7,562 nucleotides of DNA, taken from Bryobacterales bacterium (GTDB lineage: Bacteria > Acidobacteriota > Terriglobia > Bryobacterales > Bryobacteraceae). The DNA lies in contig JANXQZ010000687.1 of NCBI GenBank assembly GCA_025353235.1, positions 1-7,562 on the forward strand, in the 5' to 3' direction. The notes beneath the pieces are model-generated. The model made no database searches, had not been told where the DNA came from, and worked only from the letters and a program-made list of their open reading frames with translations. A program made the position numbers and the translations under genes. Positions 1-4,970 of this stretch are shown piece by piece; position 1 is the first letter of the stretch, and the number at the start of each line of letters is the position of its first letter.

Positions 1-73
1 GACCGTCCCGGATCCCGGCGGCGAAGCCAAAATGGTCAACTGATATTGCGTCGCGAAGCTTGCGGTGAAGGTG
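1..73. repeat. 73-bp inverted repeat, left arm (window edge)
   Basis: Bases 1-73 are a perfect reverse complement of bases 385-457, checked base by base. Identity stops after base 73: the next base of this arm is t where the pairing partner would predict g. The arm begins at the first base of the window, so it may extend further left. In the reading frame of the downstream gene the arm carries a stop (TGA at 41-43), while the right arm is normal coding sequence of that gene. This arm therefore looks like the secondary, inverted copy. It could be a real rearrangement, or a chimeric or hairpin artefact at a contig end. Confidence 0.95.
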
Positions 74-1291
74 TTCTCGGGCTGGTCGGGGTCGGTTGCA
101 TCTGCCTCGAGTCCTTCTACAACGGTCACGATGAACGGTCCGCAGTTGGTGACCGCCATTTTCAACGGGCTGGTGCCGGTCACCTTCCAAACGAGTCCGG
201 GAGGCTTGCCGATCACGGTAGACGGCACAACGCAGACTGGCGGGTTTAGTGTCGCATTGGCGCCAGGCCAGCACAGCGTGAGCGTCTCTTCCCAAACATC
301 GGGCGGAGTCCAAAACACCTTCGCATCCTGGTCCGACGGGGGCGGGCAATCGCACACGATCACCATTCTCCCAGGCCAGCCATCCACCTTCACCGCAAGC
401 TTCGCGACGCAATATCAGTTGACCATTTTGGCTTCGCCGCCGGGATCCGGGACGGTCAACCCAAGCTCTGGGTATTACGCCTCCGGCAGCACTGTTCCCA
501 TCAGCGCCTTGCCATCGGTTGGGTTCGCTTTTTCAAACTGGTCGGGAAACGTAACATCCACCACTAACCCGTTCAGCTCGGTCCCCCTGAACTCGCCCCA
601 GACTGTGACGGCCAACTTCAGCGGATCGCAGGCATCCTCCACCGTGTTCGTCCGGCAGCTTTATCGCGACCTGTTGGATCGAGAGCCTGACGCCGCAGGC
701 ATGGCGTTCTGGCTGGGGCAGATCGGGGCGGGTATGACTCGTGCCCAAGTGGCCAGCCAGTTTTTCGGCGGTCAGGAGTTCTCGTCCGGGGGACTGTACA
801 TCGTGAAGCTGTACCTGGGTGTCCTCGGCCGCGATCCGGATTTCCGAGGCTGGTTCTACTGGTTCAATACGGTGCAATCCGGCGGTGCGCCCTCGGCGAT
901 GCTAAATTCTTTCCTGACTTCGCCCGAGTTCGTAAACAAGTATGGGAACCTCTCGAATGCCGACTTCGTAACCCTGGTCTATCGGAGCGTTCTAGGGCGC
1001 GATCCCGATCCCGGCGGACTGCAGTATTACATTGGGCTGCTGGCCTCGAACCAACTCTCCCGCGGCTCTGTATTCAACCAGTTTCTGCTAAGCCCAGAGT
1101 TCGACACGAGGGTGAAAGCGGAGGCTTACGCCAACTTGCTCTATATGGGATTTCTGCGGCGAACGGCGGAACCCGGAGGCCTGGCCTACTGGACCGGAAC
1201 GTTGGCCGCCGGGAACTCGCTGTCAGGCGCAATCGACGCCTTCATCAACAGCGCCGAATATCAGATTCGCCTGGCGCAGGCGGGACCGTAA
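65..1291 (+). CDS. Secreted/surface protein with InlB-like beta repeats and four DUF4214 repeats, 5' truncated
   Basis: This is the C-terminal part (408 residues from a GTG at 65) of what was probably a much longer exported protein. Residues about 3-187 hold beta-rich repeats of the divergent InlB B-repeat type (Flg_new_2-like). Their recurring cores are FSGWSG (4-9), FASWSDGG (86-93) and FSNWSG (156-161), each followed by a Thr/Val strand ending in TANF or TASF. Residues about 193-403 form four DUF4214 units, each opening with an LYxxxLGRxPD-like motif (RQLYRDLLDREPD at 197-209, GRDPD at 255-259 and 311-315) and closing with SPEF or SAEY. Unit 4 has lost the acidic GRDPD core (RRTAEPGG). No signal peptide is visible because the true start is missing. 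The GTG at 65 lies inside the inverted-repeat arm, and native coding sequence probably resumes near base 71. No sorting signal is seen at the C-terminus. DUF4214 has no firmly established function; adhesion or a matrix role is only a guess. The gene converges on the next one with 7 bp between the stops. Confidence 0.85.
   Translation: MKVFSGWSGSVASASSPSTTVTMNGPQLVTAIFNGLVPVTFQTSPGGLPITVDGTTQTGGFSVALAPGQHSVSVSSQTSGGVQNTFASWSDGGGQSHTITILPGQPSTFTASFATQYQLTILASPPGSGTVNPSSGYYASGSTVPISALPSVGFAFSNWSGNVTSTTNPFSSVPLNSPQTVTANFSGSQASSTVFVRQLYRDLLDREPDAAGMAFWLGQIGAGMTRAQVASQFFGGQEFSSGGLYIVKLYLGVLGRDPDFRGWFYWFNTVQSGGAPSAMLNSFLTSPEFVNKYGNLSNADFVTLVYRSVLGRDPDPGGLQYYIGLLASNQLSRGSVFNQFLLSPEFDTRVKAEAYANLLYMGFLRRTAEPGGLAYWTGTLAAGNSLSGAIDAFINSAEYQIRLAQAGP
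385..457. repeat. 73-bp inverted repeat, right arm
   Basis: This is the partner of bases 1-73, separated from them by 311 bp. It encodes residues of the second InlB-like repeat (around TFTASFATQYQLTILASPP) in an uninterrupted frame, so it is the likely original copy. Confidence 0.95.
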
Positions 1292-1298
1292 GGTCCGT

Positions 1299-1931
1299 TC
1301 AAAAGCTGATCCCTAACAAGAGGGAGGCTTCATTCTTCGAACTCGAGCCAGTTGAGTTGCCCCAACGAGTGTATCGGGCCTCCGGCGCCAGTGCGAAGCG
1401 GCCTGCCTGGAACCGGAAACCTGCGGCGACCACTGCGCCGACTTGCACATCCGACCGATCGTGGTTCTTGAATGTTTGCGTAAACGCACGTCCACTCGAA
1501 TCGACACCGCTCTGGGAGACAACGGATCTAAAATCAATCGTGCGAAGCGCCCAGCCGGTCCCAACAAAAACTCGCCCGCCCTTGACCTCCTGATGAAAAT
1601 AGTATTTCCCAAGAAATGGAAACTCCCAAGCGTTTCCACGCTGGCGACTGGAGTATGGAGCAATCAAGGTGAGACCCGTCCCCGTTACAATGTTCCCGCT
1701 AAATCCGTAAGAGCTTCCAATCCTCCGGTAAAGTGCGTCAACCTCAATCGCAAAGTCGGCCGGCAAGCGGACCTCAATCATGGGGCCAACGATGTAAGGC
1801 CTGGATTCGTCGTGGAATGTCGTCCCATCGAGGAGGGGAACTCCGCCCTTGACGCCCACCGAAACCGCTTGAGCCGAGGCGAACCGTCCTCCCGCAATCG
1901 CGGCAAACAAAATTAGAGCAAATGTCTTCAT
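1299..1931 (-). CDS. Small outer-membrane beta-barrel protein
   Basis: This is a 210-residue protein with a typical Sec signal peptide: Lys2, a hydrophobic core at residues 4-14 (FALILFAAIAG), and a likely signal peptidase I site after ASA at 18-20. The mature part alternates polar and hydrophobic residues in strand-sized runs (VSVGVKGGVPL at 23-33, AIEVDALYRR at 61-70, RVFVGTGWALR at 120-130, VQVGAVVAAGFRFQ at 162-175, FALAPEARYTRWG at 179-191). It ends in SLLLGISF with a terminal Phe, the classic BAM recognition signature. Size and pattern fit an eight-strand OmpA/OmpX-like barrel (outer membrane protein beta-barrel family). The substrate and exact role are unknown. The start is fixed by an in-frame stop at 1950-1952 with no other start between. 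No good Shine-Dalgarno is visible. It lies 103 bp downstream of lpxD on the same strand and may share its transcript. Confidence 0.85.
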   Translation of the reverse strand: MKTFALILFAAIAGGRFASAQAVSVGVKGGVPLLDGTTFHDESRPYIVGPMIEVRLPADFAIEVDALYRRIGSSYGFSGNIVTGTGLTLIAPYSSRQRGNAWEFPFLGKYYFHQEVKGGRVFVGTGWALRTIDFRSVVSQSGVDSSGRAFTQTFKNHDRSDVQVGAVVAAGFRFQAGRFALAPEARYTRWGNSTGSSSKNEASLLLGISF

Positions 1932-1932
1932 G

Positions 1933-1990
1933 CACTGCCAGGTGCATTCTCACTTCCAATCAGGCAGTGGTTATTCTGCGGACACCTGGC
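1933..1990 (-). promoter_or_regulatory. Leader with two mutually exclusive stems next to the start codon of the beta-barrel gene
   Basis: Read on the minus strand, GCCAGGTG (1990-1983) can pair with CACCTGGC (1944-1937), and CACTGCC (1969-1963) can pair with GGCAGTG (1939-1933). The two 3' partners overlap by three bases, so both stems cannot form fully at once. The second stem ends one base before the ATG at 1931 and would cover the ribosome landing zone. The pairings are seen directly; a regulatory role (translation control of a porin-like protein) is inference. No T-run follows, so it does not look like a terminator. Confidence 0.35.
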
Positions 1991-2034
1991 GAACCACCGC
2001 AGTGAATCACAGGCACATCCGTGAAGTCGGATAC

Positions 2035-3051
2035 CTATTTCCCGCGCAATTCAGCAACCTGTTTCCGCAATTCGCCGACCTCGTCCCTCAATTTGGGAAG
2101 CCGCGCCAGGTTGGCGAGCTGAACAAGATATTCCTTCAAAGGTCGCGCGGGCGTGCCCCAAACCACTTGCCCCTTGCGCACGATCTTCGACGTGAGAATC
2201 CCGCAACCTGATCCGAGCACCGCGCCCGACTCGATGCGCGCCTTGTCGCCAATGCCGACTTGGCCGCCGATCACGGCGTGGTCCTCAATGATCACTCCGC
2301 CCGAAAACCCGGTCTGTGCAGCGACCACCACATGTTTTCCGATCTGGCAGTTATGCCCCACATGCACCAGGTTGTCGAGCTTCGTGCCGTTGCCGATGCG
2401 CGTCACGCCCAGCGCAGCTCGATCCACGCAAGCATTTGCGCCGATCTCGACATCGTCGCCGATTTCCACGGTTCCGATTTGCGGAAACTTTTCGTATCGG
2501 CCGTCAACCATCGCGTACCCGAAGCCGTCAGCCCCCAGCACGCAACCGGAGTGGAGCACCACCCTGCTCCCAATTGTGACTCTCTCGTACAACGTTACGT
2601 TAGGCTGAAGCACGCAATCGGAACCGATCCGGCAACCCGCTCCGATGGTGCATCCAGCCGCAATCACGGTGCGCGGCCCGATTCGAACATCATCGGCGAT
2701 GGTGCAATGCGGGCCGATAGAAGCATCCGAATCAACCGCCGCCCCGACCGCGACAACAGCCGACTTGTCAATCCCCGGCGCTGGACGAAGCACCGGATAC
2801 AGCATGCGGAGAGCGTGCGCGAAGGCCGCCCGCGCATCGGCAACCCGGATCAGAGTTCTCCCGCCCGGAAAATCGGCCCCGGCCAGCAAGCAGCCAGCCC
2901 GCGATTCGTGCGCCTGGGCCAACGCCTTTTTGCCACCGACAAATGAGAGATCGCCTGCCTCGGCAACTTCCAACGAAGCCGCCGTTGAGACCTCGACATC
3001 ATCTCCCTCCAGCACTGCGCCCAGCAAGCCCGCCAACTCCGAAACCCTCAA
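2035..3051 (-). CDS. lpxD: UDP-3-O-(3-hydroxyacyl)glucosamine N-acyltransferase LpxD
   Basis: LpxD transfers a 3-hydroxyacyl chain from acyl carrier protein to the 2-amino group of UDP-3-O-acylglucosamine, the third step of lipid A synthesis, in the cytoplasm. From a TTG start at 3051 the protein has 338 residues, close to the E. coli length (341). The N-terminal uridine-binding domain covers residues about 1-95 (VSELAGLLGA at 3-12, GDLSFVGG at 33-40). It is followed by left-handed beta-helix hexapeptide repeats from about 98 to 290, with the hallmark GADGFGYA (173-180). The catalytic His lies in VGHNCQIG (His233), after KLDNLVH. A charged C-terminal helix ends the protein. I prefer TTG over the upstream ATGs at 3090 and 3150. 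It has GAGAGG seven bases upstream, it gives the family-typical start (M)RVSELA, and the longer forms would run into lpxA. Divergent from lpxA. Confidence 0.95.
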   Translation of the reverse strand: MRVSELAGLLGAVLEGDDVEVSTAASLEVAEAGDLSFVGGKKALAQAHESRAGCLLAGADFPGGRTLIRVADARAAFAHALRMLYPVLRPAPGIDKSAVVAVGAAVDSDASIGPHCTIADDVRIGPRTVIAAGCTIGAGCRIGSDCVLQPNVTLYERVTIGSRVVLHSGCVLGADGFGYAMVDGRYEKFPQIGTVEIGDDVEIGANACVDRAALGVTRIGNGTKLDNLVHVGHNCQIGKHVVVAAQTGFSGGVIIEDHAVIGGQVGIGDKARIESGAVLGSGCGILTSKIVRKGQVVWGTPARPLKEYLVQLANLARLPKLRDEVGELRKQVAELRGK

Positions 3052-3058
3052 GCGTGCA

Positions 3059-3064
3059 CCTCTC
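3059..3064 (-). promoter_or_regulatory. Shine-Dalgarno that sets the lpxD TTG start
   Basis: GAGAGG on the minus strand lies seven bases before the TTG at 3051-3049. Neither upstream ATG on this strand (3090, 3150) has an obvious purine-rich site in position, so this motif decides the start call. Confidence 0.6.
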
Positions 3065-3069
3065 GCCGC

Positions 3070-3076
3070 TATAATA
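3070..3076. promoter_or_regulatory. Overlapping divergent -10 boxes between lpxD and lpxA
   Basis: The plus strand reads TATAAT at 3070-3075, a perfect sigma70-type -10 box. The minus strand of nearly the same bases reads TATTAT (3076-3071), one mismatch from consensus. The box lies in the 37-bp gap between the lpxD TTG and the lpxA ATG. Neither direction has a convincing TTGACA-like -35 at 16-18 bp. A start of transcription about seven bases downstream of the plus-strand box would leave lpxA with a leader of roughly seven bases. Bidirectional promoters built on symmetric -10 boxes are known in bacteria; use here is inferred. Confidence 0.5.
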
Positions 3077-3088
3077 CAAGCTTCTTTC

Positions 3089-3877
3089 ATGGCAATTGAC
3101 CCATCGGCCCGCATTGCCTCCACCGCGCGCATCCACCCCGACGCGCGCATCGGACCGCAATGCCTGGTAGGCGAATATTGCGTGATCGAACAAGACGTCG
3201 AGATTGGCGCGTTCTGCCGCCTCGATCCCTATGTATACGTAAAGCGCTGGACGTCGCTCGGCGAGCGGAACGAGATCTCGTCGGGAACGGTGCTGGGGAC
3301 TGACCCGCTCGACAAGAACTTTCGAGGCGAGCGCAGCTATCTGCGAATCGGCAACGGCAATACCATTCGCGAGCACTATACGATTTCACGCGGAACTCAG
3401 CCGGAAAGCTCCACCACGCTGGGAGATGAAAACTACGTGATGACATCGGGTCACATCGCTCACAACTGCACTGTGGGGAACAAAACGGTGATTGCCAGTT
3501 GCGCTCTGGTGGCCGGGCATGTGGAAGTGGAGGATCAGGCCTTCATCTCGGGCGGCGTAGTGATCCACCAGTATTCTAAGATCGGCAGGCTGGCGATGGT
3601 CGGCGGCAACACGCGCGTAAATCTGGACCTGCCTCCGTACTTCTTGTATTCCGATTTTAATGCGGCAGCCAAGGGATTAAATCTGGTGGGTCTGCGCCGC
3701 GCGGGGTTTACTCGCGAGCAGATCGCCGCGCTGAAGAGCGCTTACCGGCTTCTATATCGATCCGGCCTCAAGCTGGAGGAAGCGCTAGCGCGGATCGAAG
3801 CTGAGATACGGACCGAGCATGTTCGTCATCTGCTGTCATTCATTCGCAACAGCAAGCGCGGCATCTGCCGCGAGTAG
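3089..3877 (+). CDS. lpxA: Acyl-ACP--UDP-N-acetylglucosamine O-acyltransferase LpxA
   Basis: LpxA catalyses the first step of lipid A synthesis, moving a 3-hydroxyacyl chain from ACP to the 3-OH of UDP-GlcNAc. The protein has 262 residues, the same as E. coli LpxA, and the key positions fall at identical numbers: His122 and catalytic His125 in GHIAHNCTVG, His144 in AGHVEV, His160 in VIHQY, Lys76 in LDKNF. The N-terminal half is left-handed beta-helix hexapeptide repeats (IHPDARIGPQCLVG onward). The C-terminal helical domain carries the family signature NLVGLRRAGFTREQI (198-212) and AYRLLYRSG (218-226). Gly173 is kept; in E. coli this residue permits a 14-carbon chain, so a long 3-hydroxyacyl donor is likely by analogy. 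The ATG at 3089 gives the standard N-terminus. There is no Shine-Dalgarno, which fits a leaderless-like transcript from the TATAAT at 3070. The usual neighbours fabZ and lpxB are not in this window. Confidence 0.96.
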   Translation: MAIDPSARIASTARIHPDARIGPQCLVGEYCVIEQDVEIGAFCRLDPYVYVKRWTSLGERNEISSGTVLGTDPLDKNFRGERSYLRIGNGNTIREHYTISRGTQPESSTTLGDENYVMTSGHIAHNCTVGNKTVIASCALVAGHVEVEDQAFISGGVVIHQYSKIGRLAMVGGNTRVNLDLPPYFLYSDFNAAAKGLNLVGLRRAGFTREQIAALKSAYRLLYRSGLKLEEALARIEAEIRTEHVRHLLSFIRNSKRGICRE

Positions 3878-3940
3878 TGGGTATGCGCTGCAAGAAATAA
3901 CCCTGGCATTTGTGCTACAAAATCCCAATTTCTTCCCTTG
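3878..3940. other. Spacer between lpxA and the intron 3' end
   Basis: These 63 bp lie between the lpxA stop and the predicted 3' boundary of the group II intron remnant. I see no gene, terminator hairpin or repeat. On the minus strand this would be the 3' exon of the intron, beginning CAAGGGAAG. Confidence 0.5.
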
Positions 3941-4016
3941 ATCGGGTCGAGTGACGGGGTTTGCGCCCCGCCAGCCTCCCACACCACCGGACGTGCGGTT
4001 TTCCGCATCCGGCGGT
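3941..4016 (-). ncRNA. Group II intron domains V and VI
   Basis: On the minus strand, 4015-3984 folds as domain V. An 8-bp lower helix (CCGCCGGA with TCCGGTGG) contains the catalytic triad CGC with its conserved G-U wobble. A two-base CG bulge lies on the 3' side, and a 5-bp upper helix (TGCGG with CCGCA) is closed by AAAA. It is two bases shorter than the usual 34 because the upper helix is one pair shorter. Domain VI follows: a 7-bp stem (3972-3966 with 3959-3953) and a candidate branch-point A at 3947, seven bases from the 3' end. Both domains look structurally intact although the rest of the intron is gone. Confidence 0.85.
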
Positions 4017-4021
4017 TGAAC

Positions 4022-4250
4022 TCAGCGGCATTGGGCCGCAAGATCCGATGGCAGTAAAAAGCTAGAGCGTTTGCAGTTCCGCATTCGACAGGGCAGCGTT
4101 GAGGCTTTGCCGCTGCCTTCAGCAGGTGGCCTTGACTCCCCAGTGACCGCAGATGGCGCTTCCGGCCTGGCTGATCGTGCCAGCGCAGCCAGAAGAATTT
4201 CGGGATATGCCTGCGTTGCGAAGATTGGCTGTTGCGAAGATTGGCTTGCG
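4022..4250 (-). pseudogene. Decayed C-terminal end of a group II intron reverse transcriptase/maturase
   Basis: No single frame reads cleanly. One minus frame gives RRHIPKFFWLRWHDQPGRK and then LRSLGSQGHLLKAAA. This resembles the W..W..P..R...L..LG......A pattern near the C-terminus of group II intron maturases. Another frame gives NCKRSSFLLPSDLA and stops at 4024-4022, immediately before domain V, where such genes normally end. A 16-bp tandem duplication (4215-4246) shifts the frame just upstream of the recognisable part. The resemblance is from memory of the family pattern and is weak alone; the adjacent domain V raises it. All catalytic reverse transcriptase motifs are absent. Confidence 0.45.
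4215..4246. repeat. Perfect 16-bp tandem duplication
   Basis: The unit gttgcgaagattggct occurs twice back to back (4215-4230 and 4231-4246). Sixteen is not a multiple of three, so the duplication is a frameshift in any protein read through it, consistent with decay of the intron maturase. Confidence 0.9.
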
Positions 4251-4328
4251 CGAGTCTCGGCCAGCCGGTAGGATCCCACCAGCCCGTGCAGCCGCCTTCT
4301 GCGCTCCAGCTTAGTCTCCGAGTCAAAC
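4251..4328. other. Unassigned spacer downstream of vapC
   Basis: These 78 bp lie between the recognisable intron remnant and the vapC stop. One minus frame is open (LERRRRLHGLVGSYRLAETR) and may be further maturase debris, but I cannot tie it to a family. No terminator is seen. Confidence 0.4.
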
Positions 4329-4730
4329 CTATGTTTTGGTTAAATTACTTATCAACTCGCGAGCGGTTTTCCTCCTAGCCGCTACGCCGAGGTCAGTCGC
4401 CGCTGTTTTAAGTGCCTCATCTAGGGTGAAAAGGCCCACTTGACTGAGCCGCGACGCTGCCAGCAGGTGCATGTCCACCCAGCCTAGCCCTCGCCCATAT
4501 AGGCGAGCTTCTTCGATCAGGAAAAGCACCTCGTCACTGGTGGCGGAGGCAATGCGGGGGAGTTGCCGCAAGTCAGCCATCGTTCGAGTCCGATTGCTCA
4601 GATTTCCGCAAGCGAGCTCCCCCAAAACTATATCGTGCATAGCCACACTGCCGGACACCAACATTTCCTCGAATTGGCTGTCTCCAAATCGAAAGAAATG
4701 AATCCAAACGGAGGTGTCGGCAAGATTCAT
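4329..4730 (-). CDS. vapC: VapC-type PIN-domain toxin (ribonuclease)
   Basis: This 133-residue PIN-domain protein is the toxin of a type II toxin-antitoxin pair. VapC toxins are magnesium-dependent endoribonucleases that cut tRNA or rRNA; the target of this one is unknown. All four acidic metal ligands are in place: Asp5 (LADTSVW), Glu38 (LGELACG), Asp86 (GWVDMHLLAAS) and Asp104 (FTLDEAL), so the enzyme should be active. The ATG at 4730-4728 overlaps the vapB stop as ATGA. It has no Shine-Dalgarno of its own, which implies translational coupling to vapB. The open frame extends upstream to 4970, but that part is the vapB region in another frame. Base composition is visibly more A/T-rich than in lpxA or comM, consistent with acquisition by transfer. 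Confidence 0.93.
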   Translation of the reverse strand: MNLADTSVWIHFFRFGDSQFEEMLVSGSVAMHDIVLGELACGNLSNRTRTMADLRQLPRIASATSDEVLFLIEEARLYGRGLGWVDMHLLAASRLSQVGLFTLDEALKTAATDLGVAARRKTARELISNLTKT

Positions 4731-4921
4731 GTCTGTACTGTCCGCCGGCGCACTGGTTTCAACTCCGGCATTGTGGCGCCTAACGCAGCTAGCCGTTGAG
4801 CCGCGCCGCGCTCGATGAGCGCCTTTAATCCGGCATGCACCAGCGCGGTCTTCTCTTGAATTCCAGTCATCTCGCGTGCCTTCTGAATCAGGTCTTCTTT
4901 CAAATCCAGCGTGGTTCTCAT
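4727..4921 (-). CDS. vapB: VapB-family antitoxin (DUF2191 type)
   Basis: This 64-residue antitoxin is encoded immediately before vapC and overlaps it by four bases. The N-terminus, MRTTLDLKEDLIQKA then TGIQEKTALVHAGLKALIE, is the short ribbon-helix-helix pattern of the VapB/DUF2191 family: a beta strand followed by two helices that bind DNA as a dimer. The basic and hydrophobic tail (PELKPVRRR) would wrap the toxin. The product should neutralise VapC and repress its own promoter, where a palindromic site is visible. I chose the ATG at 4921 because MRTTL is the family-typical start; an in-frame GTG at 4927 would add two residues. No Shine-Dalgarno is seen before either. Confidence 0.92.
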   Translation of the reverse strand: MRTTLDLKEDLIQKAREMTGIQEKTALVHAGLKALIERGAAQRLAALGATMPELKPVRRRTVQT

Positions 4922-4949
4922 ATGCACGATTGTTGCATATTAGTATGCA
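4921..4949. promoter_or_regulatory. Probable VapB operator: three alternating half-sites
   Basis: On the plus strand TATGCA (4921-4926), TGCATA (4934-4939) and TATGCA (4944-4949) alternate in orientation. They make two perfect inverted repeats that share the middle half-site, with spacers of 7 and 4 bases. The cluster lies directly before and just touching the vapB start codon, where an autorepressing ribbon-helix-helix complex would bind. The sequence pattern is certain; binding by VapB or VapBC is inference from the family. Confidence 0.65.
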
Positions 4950-4970
4950 CTCCGTCAATAAAATTCTCAA
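4942..4970 (-). promoter_or_regulatory. Candidate vapBC promoter
   Basis: On the minus strand TTGAGA (4970-4965, five of six with TTGACA) is followed after 17 bp by CATACT (4947-4942, four of six with TATAAT). The -35 overlaps the comM stop codon and the -10 falls inside the operator palindrome, so repression by occlusion is plausible. An alternative -35, TTGACG (4958-4953), has no fitting -10. Confidence 0.35.

Larger units (their letters stand above)
3941..4250 (-). mobile_element. Group II intron remnant (3' part only)
   Basis: Read on the minus strand, a broken maturase-like coding end (4250-4022) runs directly into an intron RNA domain V hairpin, then domain VI, and ends in ACCCGAT at 3941, a usual 3' end for bacterial group II introns. 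This ORF-DV-DVI order is the normal layout of the 3' end. The 5' exon-binding domains and nearly all of the reverse transcriptase are absent, because vapC begins to occupy the sequence at 4329. The element is therefore a truncated, immobile relic. The left limit is solid; the right limit (about 4250, possibly up to 4328) is uncertain. Confidence 0.75.

Noticed and set aside
46..249. Plus-strand ORF of 67 codons overlapping the start of the surface-protein gene
   Set aside because: It runs in another frame over the repeat-protein coding sequence and begins inside the inverted-repeat arm; its translation has no family resemblance.
1443..1916. A 157-codon plus-strand ORF opposite the beta-barrel gene
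   Set aside because: It is fully antisense to a gene with a signal peptide and barrel pattern; no start signal or family pattern is seen.
2645..3088. Upstream in-frame extension of lpxA as one 410-residue protein
   Set aside because: The extension is antisense to lpxD and low in complexity, while the ATG at 3089 gives exactly the E. coli LpxA length and numbering.
3983..4016. The strong hairpin after lpxA as a rho-independent terminator
   Set aside because: It has no T-run and its bulge, G-U pair and triad match group II intron domain V on the opposite strand much better.
3826..4326. A 166-codon minus-strand ORF across the intron remnant
   Set aside because: It reads through the structured domain V/VI RNA and into the antisense of lpxA. 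Only its middle resembles a maturase, so it is not an intact gene.
4731..4970. N-terminal extension of vapC up to 4970 (213 codons)
   Set aside because: The extra 80 residues are the vapB gene and operator read in the wrong frame; the PIN domain begins at MNLADTS with the normal ATGA overlap.
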